Made by a program: the position numbers and the translations under genes
The notes under the pieces: generated by a model
Database searches by the model: none
What the model saw: only the letters and a program-made list of their open reading frames with translations
What the model was told of the DNA's origin: nothing
Shown: positions 41,540-52,033 of the stretch, in pieces
How positions within the stretch are numbered: position 1 is the stretch's first letter
How the letters are laid out: every line of letters begins with the position of its first letter
Source: Promethearchaeota archaeon
GTDB lineage: Archaea > Asgardarchaeota > Lokiarchaeia > Sigyniarchaeales > SOKP01
Reading direction: 5' to 3'
DNA: 64,000 nt
Assembly (NCBI GenBank): GCA_013375475.1
Contig: JABXKD010000005.1
Span: forward strand, 1 to 64,000

Positions 41540-42580
41540 GTGGGCAATTTAATTATGCAAAAAATCTACAAAAATTTAATTTTTACTCTCATAATCGCTT
41601 TAGCACTTCTTATTCTAGCAATAGTAATTTCATTTTTCATATCACGATTTCTACCAGGTGATCCCGTTTTAGCTTACCTTCCCGAGGGACCAATTGATTG
41701 GAACGAATATGAAGCTATGAGGGAACAATTAGGATTAAATCAGCCTTTAATAATACAATTTTTCCTTTTTGCTTTTAGAATGCTTTCGGGTGATTGGGGG
41801 CGCTCACTCTCTCTTGCTAGGGGCCTTCCTGTGCAATCATTAATATCGGTAACCTTACCTCGTACTCTAGACCTTATAATGTTGCCATTAATTATTGGAT
41901 TGTTTTTAGGGTTGATACTCGGAAAATTTTCAGTAAAAACCAGATCGAAACTAGGAAATAGATCCATTCAAATCATTTCTCTTATAGGTTTTGCATTTCC
42001 CATTTTCTTGCTTGCCATGTTGTTTCAATTCTTTCTTGGTTATGTGTTTCCCATATTTCCTGGCACTGGGTATAAAAGCATTGCTTATCCCGATCCACCA
42101 CTAGTGACTGGTTTTCGAGCTATTGATTCATTGCTTTCTGGACAATGGTATTTACTTACTGACTATCTGTATCATTTAGTTCTTCCATGGATAACTTTAA
42201 CTATATCTATCACGGTATTTACTATTATAATAGTCCGATCCTATCTTATAAATCAACTAAATCAAATAGAAGATGGAGAAACACGCTCCATCGTCCCGTT
42301 CACCTTTCAAGTTGGATTGGGGTTTGCAATTATTTTCGCATTCTTAATGGTAACCGAAACATTTTTTGGCTTTTACGGTATCGGTCAACTTTTATTAAAT
42401 GCACTATATTATGCTGATTATTATGTAATAAATGGAGTTCTATTTTTAATTTCGATAAGTTTTGTTCTTTTGATTACCATTTCCCTTCTTTTGTTTATAT
42501 TGTACGGAAAAGTTAAGAATCAGTCTTTATCTAAGCAACTAAGCATTTCTCAAATGGATAACGAGGTGAAATTGACATGA
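41540..42580 (+). CDS. DppB-type ABC transporter permease-like protein
   Basis: ISRFLPGDPVLAYLPEGP...GDWGRSLSLARG; FYGIGQLLLNALYYADYYVINGVLF. Confidence 0.8.
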   Translation: MGNLIMQKIYKNLIFTLIIALALLILAIVISFFISRFLPGDPVLAYLPEGPIDWNEYEAMREQLGLNQPLIIQFFLFAFRMLSGDWGRSLSLARGLPVQSLISVTLPRTLDLIMLPLIIGLFLGLILGKFSVKTRSKLGNRSIQIISLIGFAFPIFLLAMLFQFFLGYVFPIFPGTGYKSIAYPDPPLVTGFRAIDSLLSGQWYLLTDYLYHLVLPWITLTISITVFTIIIVRSYLINQLNQIEDGETRSIVPFTFQVGLGFAIIFAFLMVTETFFGFYGIGQLLLNALYYADYYVINGVLFLISISFVLLITISLLLFILYGKVKNQSLSKQLSISQMDNEVKLT

Positions 42581-43428
42581 ATAGCATGAATAATTCTGAA
42601 ATTAGTATGAAAAAGAACAACAATTTATTGGATAGGTTCAAAACCGAAATAAAAGAACTTGGTCGTTACTTCTTCTTGAAATTGAAATCTCCCTTAACGA
42701 TCATTGGCTTGGGAATCATTATCTTTGCGATAATCATTTCAATATTTCCTCAGATACTCACTCCTTATTCGCTCACCGATGCAATTGGAGTCTATCCTGA
42801 ACAATGGAATCCTCCATCACCCGATCATCCTTTGGGACAAACTAGGTTTGGGAGAGACGTACTTGCGCGAATTATCTATGCCATACCCAATTCCTTAATG
42901 TTAAGTATTTCTGCAGTCCTCATTGGATTAATATGCGCATTGATTATAGGGATTCCCATAGCATTATTAAATAAGAAGTTAAATATATCCGCCGAAATCC
43001 TACTAATTCCAATATTCATGGTTCCGTTAGTGTTCGTAGTGTTTTTTGGTTTCTTTATATTTTCTTTTCCTTTTAATGACTATCCATTCCTTGTTGGCTT
43101 ATTTTTGAACTCATTCTTTACATATCTAATTGCGAGAGAACGAACCTCATTCTATGATATTAGTAAAAAAGTAATTCCTTATATTCCTCTATTTATGGGA
43201 GTAACCATTCTAATTGATACCTTCATAGGTCTTTTAGGGTTCTCATCGTCGTTATTCATCCGACTTGGTGCTGAAATTTCTATAGGACGATCATTTCTTT
43301 ACATTGCACCCTGGGCTTCCTTATTTCCCAGTTTAGCCGTTTTCATTTTGTTGTCTGGATTTTTTATCCTTTATGGGGGCCTGCAAAAATCACCCGAAGA
43401 GCTTAGAGATTTAAAAAGAGTTTTATAA
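42577..43428 (+). CDS. DppC-type ABC transporter permease-like protein
   Basis: NPPSPDHPLGQTRFGRDVLARIIYAIPNSLM; overlaps the DppB-like gene. Confidence 0.8.
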   Translation: MNSMNNSEISMKKNNNLLDRFKTEIKELGRYFFLKLKSPLTIIGLGIIIFAIIISIFPQILTPYSLTDAIGVYPEQWNPPSPDHPLGQTRFGRDVLARIIYAIPNSLMLSISAVLIGLICALIIGIPIALLNKKLNISAEILLIPIFMVPLVFVVFFGFFIFSFPFNDYPFLVGLFLNSFFTYLIARERTSFYDISKKVIPYIPLFMGVTILIDTFIGLLGFSSSLFIRLGAEISIGRSFLYIAPWASLFPSLAVFILLSGFFILYGGLQKSPEELRDLKRVL

Positions 43429-43479
43429 CTAATTATATTATTTTGTCGATTTTTAATTTTATTTTTTTACACTATATAA

Positions 43480-43890
43480 CGTAAATTCTACTGGCCTGGT
43501 TTAACAAAAGCCATGGAAGGGTTAATCGAAAAGGGAACAATTCCTTGCCCATTTTTTGAGGGAGGTTATAAAGATTGTTTAGAATATTTAGCAGAATTTG
43601 CGAAAAAGCATAAAGGAAAATTAGTTTATATGTTTGACAGAACCAATATTGCTAAAGCAAAAGAAATGATGGGAGATTATGTATGTATCAGGGGAAATGA
43701 TCCAGGATCGCTTTTGGTAACAGGCACACCTAAACAAGTTGAGGAGTATGTAAAGAAATCTATTGAAGACTTTAAAGAGGGTGGAGGTTTTCTTGTAGAT
43801 GGTGGGGCTTCAGAGATTCCAAATATGGCTAAACATGAAAATGTACAAGCAATGACCGATGCTGTACACAAATATGGTTGGTATCGATAA
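43480..43890 (+). pseudogene. C-terminal fragment of URO-D/corrinoid methyltransferase family gene
   Basis: Open from 43480 (RKFYWPGLTKAMEGLIEKGTIPCPFFEGGY...FLVDGGASEIPNMAKHENVQAMTDAVHKYGWYR) right after a stop; N-terminal two thirds absent. Confidence 0.7.
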
Positions 43891-43969
43891 TAAACTTCTT
43901 TTTATAAAATAAATTCATATTTTTTTTCTTAGATTAATCCATTAATATTTGATTTAATTTCAGTTTATT

Positions 43970-44164
43970 GATGTTAATGCCTATAGGCATACACATGAGG
44001 CGAAAATTGAGTAGATAGATAAAACATTATTGGTTAATCCAGGTAGAGGATATATTGATGAATTCTCTTATAACCCCTTTGCTTCGATCGTGGTACTCAA
44101 AATTGAAAAAGAAGTTAAAGCAGAAATAAAAGAGATAAGATCTCGATATAAATTAACCCATTAA
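43970..44164 (+). pseudogene. C-terminal remnant of YfcE-like metallophosphoesterase
   Basis: Frame reads DVNAYRHTHEAKIE*IDKTLLVNPGRGYIDEFSYNPFASIVVLKIEKE..., resembling GHTH...LLVNPGS of phosphoesterases; in-frame TAG at 44012. Confidence 0.6.
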
Positions 44165-44332
44165 TACAGTTTTACCCTCCAAATTTAGATTTTTTCTTAT
44201 TTCCTTTTTATTTGCAGAATCTGAGGTTATGATTAGAAAATCATTACACTTTAGGGTAATATTATTGAGGATTATAAAATAAAATAGTGAAATTTTTCAC
44301 AAATCAATAATTAAAGGTTATTAGAAGTAAAT

Positions 44333-47200
44333 ATGAGCACAAATTCTATTATTATTAAAGGAGCAAGGCAAAATAATCTAAAAAACATCGATGTTACCAT
44401 ACCAAGAAATAAATTAGTAATTATAACTGGAATAAGTGGTAGTGGAAAATCAAGTTTAGCAATGGATACATTGTACGCTGAGGGTCAAAGAAGATTCTTG
44501 GAATCCTTGTCTAGCTATGCTAGACAATTTCTTGGAGAAATGGATAAACCGGATGTCGACTCAATTGAAGGATTGTCTCCTGCGATAGCTATCGAACAAA
44601 AGCCTCTCTCAAAAAATCCTCGCAGTACTGTTGGAACGGTCACAGAAATATACGATTATTATAGGTTGCTCTTTGCTAATATTGGAATTCCTCACTGCCC
44701 CAATTGTGGAAAAGAAATCAGACCGCAAACACCTCAACAGATAATCCAACAAATCCTAGAGGAGATCAAGGAAAATCAAAAATTCATTATTAAAGCACCA
44801 GTTATTCGAGATCGAAAAGGTGAATATAAGGATCTCCTCGGCGACCTTAAAAAACAAGGATATGTTAGAGTTGAAATTGATGACATTCAATATACTTTAG
44901 ATGAAGAAATAACTATGGAAAAGAATGTTAAGCATAACATTAATGTAATCGTAGATCGACTCGTTATGAAAAGCGATATAAAAACGAGGTTGGCTGACTC
45001 CATTGAAACTGCTTTAAAGTTGACTGACGGAATTGTCGTTGTAGAAGTTCTCGATATAGGAGAACAAATTTATTCTGAACATTTAGCGTGCGTTGATTGT
45101 GGTATATCTTTTCCTCCAATTGATCATAAAATGTTTTCTTTTAACATCCCTCACGGGAGCTGTAAATACTGCAGTGGATTAGGAACTGTAATGGAATTTG
45201 ACTACGAGCTAGTTTTAGGAAACGATTTATATGTACCACTTCAAGATTCACCCATAAGAAACATTCCTGGATTTGGTTCTTTGACAGGATATTCTTGGCA
45301 ATCGATAGATCAAGTCACTAAGCATTATGGATTCGATACCGATAAGACAGCGATAAAGGATATTGATCCAAAAAAGTTACATAAAGTATTGTTTGGAACA
45401 GAAGATGAAGTCATCGAATTTTATTACGAGAGCGAAAATAATGGCTACGGGAATAATAAAGGCGAAATAAAATCAACATATCAGGTAGCTAGACCTTTCG
45501 AAGGGATCATACCTATGTTGCATAGAAGATACATGGACACCCGCTCTGAATGGGCTCGAGATACATACAAGAGTTTCATGAATCAGATTGATTGTCCTCA
45601 ATGTAATGGTCAAAGGTTAAAACCTGAAAGCCTTTCTGTGCTGATCGATAATATTAATATTGCTAAATTATCTGATTTAGCAGTTAAAGATTCTTTGAAT
45701 TTTTTCAAAAATCTCCATTTAGATGAAATTCAAAAGACAATAGTTAAAGATGTCTTGAAGGAAATTTTAGATCGGTTATCCTTTTTGGACAATGTTGGAT
45801 TAGATTACATAAGTTTAAGCCGAAGATCTCACACTCTTTCAGTAGGAGAGGCTGAAAGAATTAGGTTGGCAACTCAATTAGGTTCAAGCCTGGTTGGTGT
45901 TTTATATGTCCTAGATGAACCCTCTGTTGGATTACACCAACGTGACATCTCTCGTTTAATAGATATGTTGAAAAAATTAAGAGACCTAGGTAATACTGTT
46001 ATAGTTGTAGAGCATGACGATGAAATTATGCGCAACGCTGATCATATTATTGATCTTGGGCCTTTAGCAGGTGAAAGCGGTGGAGAGGTTGTAGCGGAAG
46101 GACCTTTAGCTACGATACTAGAAGCTAATACATTAACAGGTAAATACTTATCAGGAAAAAAAAAGATTGAAGTTCCAAAAGTAAGGCGAGAGATTGATAA
46201 TCACTTTATTGAAATAATAGGTGCCAGAGAAAATAACCTTAAAAATATAAAAGTTAAAATTCCTCTTGGTGTTTTTACGTGTATTACTGGCGTTTCGGGA
46301 GCAGGAAAAACAAGTTTAATAATTGAATGTCTGTACAAAGGGTTACATAATATCGTTAACACTCGCAGTTCTCGAATAACAAGTGGTGATTTTGACGAGA
46401 TTAAAGGATATGAAACAATTGATAAAATAATTAATATAGATCAATCTCCAATTGGAAGAACGCCTCGTTCTGTACCTGCTACTTATACAAAAGCTTTAGA
46501 CTACATAAGAGAAATATTCGCTAAACTTGAAGAATCAAGAGAGAGAGGTTACAAAAAAGGAAGATTTAGCTTTAATACTAAAGAAGGTCATTGTAAAAAA
46601 TGCAAAGGAACGGGGTATATTCTAAAAGAGATGTACTTTCTTCCAGATGTATATATCAGATGTGATTTATGTAGAGGCCTGAGATATAATGCTGAGACTT
46701 TAGAGGTCAGATACAAAGGAAAAACAATTTCAGAGGTGTTAAAAATGACTTTTCATCAAGCTCTTGAATTCTTCGATAGTATCCCTAATTTAAAACAAAC
46801 GTTAAAAACTGTAGTAGATGTTGGATTAGGATATCTAGAGTTGGGTCAATCTTCAACAACCTTGAGTGGAGGCGAATCTCAAAGGTTGAAAATTGCTAGA
46901 GAATTAAGAAAAACGAGCACTGGAAATACAATGTATATATTAGATGAACCAACTACGGGATTACATGCCCATGATATAAACTTTCTGTTGAAAGTACTTC
47001 AAAAATTGGTTGATAAAGGTAATACTGTAATAGTGATTGAGCATAATATGGATGTAATTAAATCTTCAGATTACCTGATTGATCTTGGACCTGAGGGAGG
47101 AGAAAAAGGAGGAAAAGTAGTAGTGAAAGGAACTCCTGAAGAGATTGTTGAGAAAAAAACATCATTCACTGCGAAATATCTCCAGAAATATTTAAATTAA
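44333..47200 (+). CDS. uvrA: excinuclease ABC subunit A
   Basis: ITGISGSGKSSLAMDTLYAEGQRRFLESLSSYARQFL, zinc motifs, LSGGESQRLKIARELRK. Confidence 0.98.
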   Translation: MSTNSIIIKGARQNNLKNIDVTIPRNKLVIITGISGSGKSSLAMDTLYAEGQRRFLESLSSYARQFLGEMDKPDVDSIEGLSPAIAIEQKPLSKNPRSTVGTVTEIYDYYRLLFANIGIPHCPNCGKEIRPQTPQQIIQQILEEIKENQKFIIKAPVIRDRKGEYKDLLGDLKKQGYVRVEIDDIQYTLDEEITMEKNVKHNINVIVDRLVMKSDIKTRLADSIETALKLTDGIVVVEVLDIGEQIYSEHLACVDCGISFPPIDHKMFSFNIPHGSCKYCSGLGTVMEFDYELVLGNDLYVPLQDSPIRNIPGFGSLTGYSWQSIDQVTKHYGFDTDKTAIKDIDPKKLHKVLFGTEDEVIEFYYESENNGYGNNKGEIKSTYQVARPFEGIIPMLHRRYMDTRSEWARDTYKSFMNQIDCPQCNGQRLKPESLSVLIDNINIAKLSDLAVKDSLNFFKNLHLDEIQKTIVKDVLKEILDRLSFLDNVGLDYISLSRRSHTLSVGEAERIRLATQLGSSLVGVLYVLDEPSVGLHQRDISRLIDMLKKLRDLGNTVIVVEHDDEIMRNADHIIDLGPLAGESGGEVVAEGPLATILEANTLTGKYLSGKKKIEVPKVRREIDNHFIEIIGARENNLKNIKVKIPLGVFTCITGVSGAGKTSLIIECLYKGLHNIVNTRSSRITSGDFDEIKGYETIDKIINIDQSPIGRTPRSVPATYTKALDYIREIFAKLEESRERGYKKGRFSFNTKEGHCKKCKGTGYILKEMYFLPDVYIRCDLCRGLRYNAETLEVRYKGKTISEVLKMTFHQALEFFDSIPNLKQTLKTVVDVGLGYLELGQSSTTLSGGESQRLKIARELRKTSTGNTMYILDEPTTGLHAHDINFLLKVLQKLVDKGNTVIVIEHNMDVIKSSDYLIDLGPEGGEKGGKVVVKGTPEEIVEKKTSFTAKYLQKYLN

Positions 47201-47329
47201 ACTATTGAGTGCTGTAACTTGTATTGATTTTTTAAAGTTGATTCATAAAAACTATATCCTAAGATAATTTTTTTAATTATGAGAATCAATTAGATTTAGC
47301 CATTTATTTTATTTTAGAAGTGTATACAA

Positions 47330-49138
47330 ATGACCACTGAAACCGATAATAAAATTATTCGTGCCCCAATTGCTTCCATATTAGGTCATATTGACCATGG
47401 TAAAACTTCTCTCTTGGATTACATTCGAGGAACAGTAGTTCAACAAAGGGAAGCTGCAGGAATAACCCAACACATAGGAGCTTCTTATTTTCCAACCGAA
47501 GATATTAAAAAATTTTTAGGAAAATCTAAGCAAGAATTTGCCGAAAAGGATATTCAATTACCTGGAATTTTGATTGTAGATACACCCGGTCACGCAGCTT
47601 TTATGAACCTTCGGAGGAGAGGTGGAGCCGTTGCAGATATAGCAATATTAGTTATCGATGTAACAGCCGGAAATATGCCAATTACTTGGGAATCCGTAAG
47701 AATTTTAAAAGAAAGAAAAGTCCCTTTTGTTATTGCTGCTAATAAAATAGATAGGATATCGGGGTGGAAGTCAATTAAGGATGCTGATTTTCTAGATTCA
47801 TACAATAAGCAGAAACCTCACGTAAGAGATTTTCTGGACGAAAAATTAATTCAAATCGGGGTAGATTTCCTACAAGAAGGCTTTAAAGGAATTGATCGAT
47901 ATGATAAAATAAAAGATTTTACTAAAAAAGTGGCAATAGTACCTACGAGTGCCAAAACAGGCGAGGGAATATCTACGTTGTTGATGGTTTTAATGGGGTT
48001 AGTACAACAATTTTTAACGGAAAACTTGAAATTTAGCGAAGGACCGGCTAAAGGCGTAGTTTTGGAAGTGAAAAAAGAAAAAGGACAAGCTATTACTATG
48101 GATGTCCTAATTTACGATGGAGTAATCAAGAGAGGCGAAGAATTTATTGTTGGCGGCTTAGAAAAACCTATTAAGTCTAAAGTAAGAGCCTTACTCATGC
48201 CGAAACCTTTAGATGAGATAAGAGATCCTAGACAAAAATTTGATTCTGTAGATCTAGTGAGTGCGGCAGCAGGAATCAAAATACTTGCTCCCAATATTGA
48301 TGATGTCGTGGCAGGATCTCCATTCAGAGGTATTGGTGATCCTTCACAAGAAGAAACTGTATACCACGAAATTGAATCTGAAGTAGAAAGTATTCGGATA
48401 AAAACAGATAAAGCTGGAGTAGTGTTGAAAGCTGATACCTTAGGATCCCTTGAAGCATTAGAAAACCATTTTACAAAAAACAATGTGAAGATATCAATAG
48501 CCGATGTAGGTCCGATTAAAAAGGAGGACATTATGAATGCGAGTTTAGTTAGAAGCCTTGATCCATATTCTGCAGCAGTTTTAGGATTTAATGTGACTAT
48601 TCTACCCGACGCACAAGAGCAAGCAATAGCAGACAACATTAGAATTTTCACGAATAATGTCATTTATAGACTGTTAGAAGATTATATAGAATACGCTGAA
48701 GTAAGAAAAGCCGAAGACACCGCAAAAGGTTTAAGCGAATTAGTATTACCAGCAAAGATTAGAATGATTCCCGATTTCATATTTAGAAATTCTGATCCCG
48801 CAGTTTTTGGAGTACATGTCGAAGCAGGAACCCTATATCCAAAAGTAACTTTAATAACAGCAGATGGAAAGAAAGCCAGAAGAGTCCACCAAATTCAAGA
48901 TAAAGGAAAGACGTTAGAAAAGGCTGGAAAAGACTCTGAAGTAGCTATTTCTATTCGCGGAATAGAAATCGGAAGAGATATCGATAAAGATGAAACCTTA
49001 TTCGTGAATGTGCCCGAATCCCACGTAAGGCAACTTATGGGTAAATTTCTTGAAGAATTAACCGTGGATCAAAAACAAGCTTTACGAGAATATATAGTCC
49101 TCCAAAGAAAGATGCAACACCCTTGGTGGGGGATGTAA
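47330..49138 (+). CDS. infB: translation initiation factor aIF5B
   Basis: APIASILGHIDHGKTSLLDYIRGT, DTPGHAAFMNLRRRGG, AANKIDRI. Confidence 0.97.
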   Translation: MTTETDNKIIRAPIASILGHIDHGKTSLLDYIRGTVVQQREAAGITQHIGASYFPTEDIKKFLGKSKQEFAEKDIQLPGILIVDTPGHAAFMNLRRRGGAVADIAILVIDVTAGNMPITWESVRILKERKVPFVIAANKIDRISGWKSIKDADFLDSYNKQKPHVRDFLDEKLIQIGVDFLQEGFKGIDRYDKIKDFTKKVAIVPTSAKTGEGISTLLMVLMGLVQQFLTENLKFSEGPAKGVVLEVKKEKGQAITMDVLIYDGVIKRGEEFIVGGLEKPIKSKVRALLMPKPLDEIRDPRQKFDSVDLVSAAAGIKILAPNIDDVVAGSPFRGIGDPSQEETVYHEIESEVESIRIKTDKAGVVLKADTLGSLEALENHFTKNNVKISIADVGPIKKEDIMNASLVRSLDPYSAAVLGFNVTILPDAQEQAIADNIRIFTNNVIYRLLEDYIEYAEVRKAEDTAKGLSELVLPAKIRMIPDFIFRNSDPAVFGVHVEAGTLYPKVTLITADGKKARRVHQIQDKGKTLEKAGKDSEVAISIRGIEIGRDIDKDETLFVNVPESHVRQLMGKFLEELTVDQKQALREYIVLQRKMQHPWWGM

Positions 49139-49755
49139 TGATTGAAATTAGAAAAGTTTTACATTTTCCCGTTGATAAAATAAAGACTGCTGGTAGTGTC
49201 CTTAGTAAGGCATTTCGTCATGATCCTGTTTTTAGTTATCTTATTCCTGATACTAATCAGCGATTAAAAACATTAAATCATTATTTTCAGCATGTTATAA
49301 AATATGGCTTACATTATGGAGAAGTATACTCATCTCCAAATCTAGAAGGTATTTCTGTGTGGTTTCCACCAAAGAATTCATCTCACACCAGATTGAAAGC
49401 AATTAAATCGGGGGCATTAGCTCTACCCTTGAGAGTTAAATGGAAATACCTCGCTTTACAAAATAAAATTCATAATTTTTCAAATAATATTCATAAAAAT
49501 TTAGTTCCATACCCCCATTGGTATTTATCTCTAATTGGAGTAAACCCAGAAGATCAAGGTAAAGGTTTTGGACAACAATTATTATCTACAACTATTAATA
49601 GAATTGATCTAGAAAACAAACCAATTTATCTTGAAACGAATACAGAAAAAAATGTGAAAACTTATAAACATTTCGGCTTTCACATCCTTCAAAAAGTTAT
49701 AATTCCTGGTACCAAGATTTTTCACTGGAGTCTTTTAAGGAATCCAATTATTTAG
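49123..49755 (+). CDS. GNAT-family N-acetyltransferase
   Basis: LIGVNPEDQGKGFGQQLLSTTI...LETNTEKNVKTYKHFGF. Confidence 0.85.
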   Translation: MVGDVMIEIRKVLHFPVDKIKTAGSVLSKAFRHDPVFSYLIPDTNQRLKTLNHYFQHVIKYGLHYGEVYSSPNLEGISVWFPPKNSSHTRLKAIKSGALALPLRVKWKYLALQNKIHNFSNNIHKNLVPYPHWYLSLIGVNPEDQGKGFGQQLLSTTINRIDLENKPIYLETNTEKNVKTYKHFGFHILQKVIIPGTKIFHWSLLRNPII

Positions 49756-49873
49756 AACTTTAATATTTGCTAGATAAAAATGCTTAAATAACTGAAATTT
49801 TATTTAAATTCTCAATTCCTTTATACAATAGAAATAAATTTTACATTAATCAAAGCTGTCAAACCACTCATAT

Positions 49874-51328
49874 ATGACTTCAATAAATTCAATCTTTCAA
49901 GAAGTTTTAGAAGATATAGCGCCAACACAACAAGAACTGACTTTAATCAGTGATATTATTGCAAAACTTATAACATTATTAGATGAGAAAGCTCAGCAAC
50001 TAGGCATCAAATATACGAGGATTGAACCCCAAGGTTCAACAGGCATCAAGCAAACGCAATTAAAAAACGATTTTGACATTGATTTATTCGTTGGATTAAA
50101 TTATGAGCTATATAAACCAAATTATGATGGTTTGAGTAAGAATAAATTAAAAAAAGAATCAAAAAAGGAATTTCGTTCTTTATGTAATAATTGGATAATA
50201 AAATCGTTACCTCTAAAAGAATTTCAGAATCCACGGCTCCTCTATGCTGAACATCCATATGTGACCGTAGATTACCATGTTAAAAATAAAATAATCAAGA
50301 TTGACATAGTTCTCTTTTTTGATTTAGAATTGGATTACATTATGAAACACGGACCTATAACGGCAGTTGATAGATCCCCTTGGCACGGTCGTTTTGTAAA
50401 GGACAATTTGTCCCAAAAACAAAAAAATGATGTTAGGGTGCTAAAACAGTTTTTTAAAGCTAATCATTGTTATGGCGATAAAAGTGCTGTAGGAAAGGTT
50501 GGATTCATTGGCTATAGTGCAGAACTCTTAATTCATTATTATGGAAACTTGCAAGATTTATTTTCTAATTTCGCTGAACTTAAATCTAACCCGATTGACT
50601 TTGAAAATAGACCGATTAATGAGCTAAAAAAGATTCAGCATTTTCAGAACGACTATCTCATCATTACCGACCCTGTCGATAAAAATCGTAATGTCGCTTC
50701 TGCAATTTCAGAAAAAGCGTATAACTATTGTAAGCAAAGAATAAAAGAATTCTTAGATAACCCCAAAAAAGATTACTTTTTAATTGAGAATATTCCAGAA
50801 ATTGATATAACTACTATTGATAACTCTCTTACTGAGAAAATCTTCATCGTTGAGGTAAAAAACGAAAACAACGAGATTCATTACACCATTAATCGAGATA
50901 AGTTATACTCCCTTGGAGATAATATCAAAGCAAATGGAGAAAAAGAGTTCTCACACGCAGAACGGTTTGGCCAAATAGAATTTGAAGTCTATTTTGAATA
51001 TGATCTTGAAGAATACAATCTCGCTATTTTTTGCGAGAAACCGGAAATAGGAAAAAGTTATTTGCGAAGAGGACCCCCAAGTAAAGACCAAACCCATTCC
51101 AAAAAGTTTAAAAAAAAAAATCCTAGTTTTTTTGAGAAAGATGGTTTCTTATGGGTAGAATCTATTAGAGATTATTCCATTTTTGAAAACTTCCTAAGGG
51201 ACCTCATCAGAGACAAAATTCCCGATAATTTAAGAGTTGTTAATATCTCAAACTCTACGGGAGCAAAAACAATGTCCGGAAAAAGATGCATATATGTATT
51301 GTTAAAGATGGTCTTGCCTTTTAAATGA
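49874..51328 (+). CDS. cca: archaeal CCA-adding tRNA nucleotidyltransferase
   Basis: PQGSTGIKQTQLKNDFDIDLFV, KNDVRVLKQFFKANHCYG..GFIGYSAELLIHYYG. Confidence 0.92.
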   Translation: MTSINSIFQEVLEDIAPTQQELTLISDIIAKLITLLDEKAQQLGIKYTRIEPQGSTGIKQTQLKNDFDIDLFVGLNYELYKPNYDGLSKNKLKKESKKEFRSLCNNWIIKSLPLKEFQNPRLLYAEHPYVTVDYHVKNKIIKIDIVLFFDLELDYIMKHGPITAVDRSPWHGRFVKDNLSQKQKNDVRVLKQFFKANHCYGDKSAVGKVGFIGYSAELLIHYYGNLQDLFSNFAELKSNPIDFENRPINELKKIQHFQNDYLIITDPVDKNRNVASAISEKAYNYCKQRIKEFLDNPKKDYFLIENIPEIDITTIDNSLTEKIFIVEVKNENNEIHYTINRDKLYSLGDNIKANGEKEFSHAERFGQIEFEVYFEYDLEEYNLAIFCEKPEIGKSYLRRGPPSKDQTHSKKFKKKNPSFFEKDGFLWVESIRDYSIFENFLRDLIRDKIPDNLRVVNISNSTGAKTMSGKRCIYVLLKMVLPFK

Positions 51329-51337
51329 AAATCCATA

Positions 51338-51886
51338 TTATTCTATTAAAATTTTTGTAAGAAGTTCAAAAGTTTCCTCGACGTTTTGTCCTGTTTTGGA
51401 GGACAATTCAACACATCCAGATAGATTATACTTTTTTGCTAGTAAAATTCCTTCTTCTTTAGAAACCTTTCGAGATTTTTCTAAATCAAGTTTATTACCT
51501 GCTAACAAAATGGGAATGGCTCCTGCATGTTCTCGAATAATTTGAGTCCAATCTGGTAAATGGTCTAATGATTTTAAATTAGTGATATCGTACATAACGA
51601 TAGCTCCATTAGCACCTCTACAATATTGATGTAAGAGGAATTTAAATCGTTCTTGGTTTCCAAAGTTCCAGATTTGCAATTGGATCTTCTTTCCTCTAAA
51701 TTCTTGGATCTTGGAATAAAGATCAACTCCAATTGTTAAATTAAGATCGTCGTGGATGATTTCGGAGATATAACGATTGATAAATTCCTCTTTTCCAGTC
51801 GAAGGATCACCTAACAAAAGAACTTTAAAATTTAAATCATAACTCGCCATTTTATTGGAGTAAAAAAATCTAATTATTATTGACAA
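51338..51886 (-). CDS. Rab-like small GTPase
   Basis: LLGDPSTGKEEFINRY, WNFGNQERFKFLL, GNKLDLEKSRKVS, ELSSKTGQNVEETF. Confidence 0.9.
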   Translation of the reverse strand: MSIIIRFFYSNKMASYDLNFKVLLLGDPSTGKEEFINRYISEIIHDDLNLTIGVDLYSKIQEFRGKKIQLQIWNFGNQERFKFLLHQYCRGANGAIVMYDITNLKSLDHLPDWTQIIREHAGAIPILLAGNKLDLEKSRKVSKEEGILLAKKYNLSGCVELSSKTGQNVEETFELLTKILIE

Positions 51887-52033
51887 AAAAATCTAAGTAT
51901 ATAAATTTAATATTTTTTCAAGTTAATTGCTAAATAGCTGATTTCAACTCTATATTCGTCCTTTTAGGACACTTTATTATTATTATTTTTTTAGAGGTAA
52001 TATTTTTTTAGAAGGTAGTATTAATTTAAAACT

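Noticed and set aside
48112-48663. Minus-strand 183-aa ORF inside aIF5B
   Set aside because: Antisense shadow ORF of a highly conserved gene.
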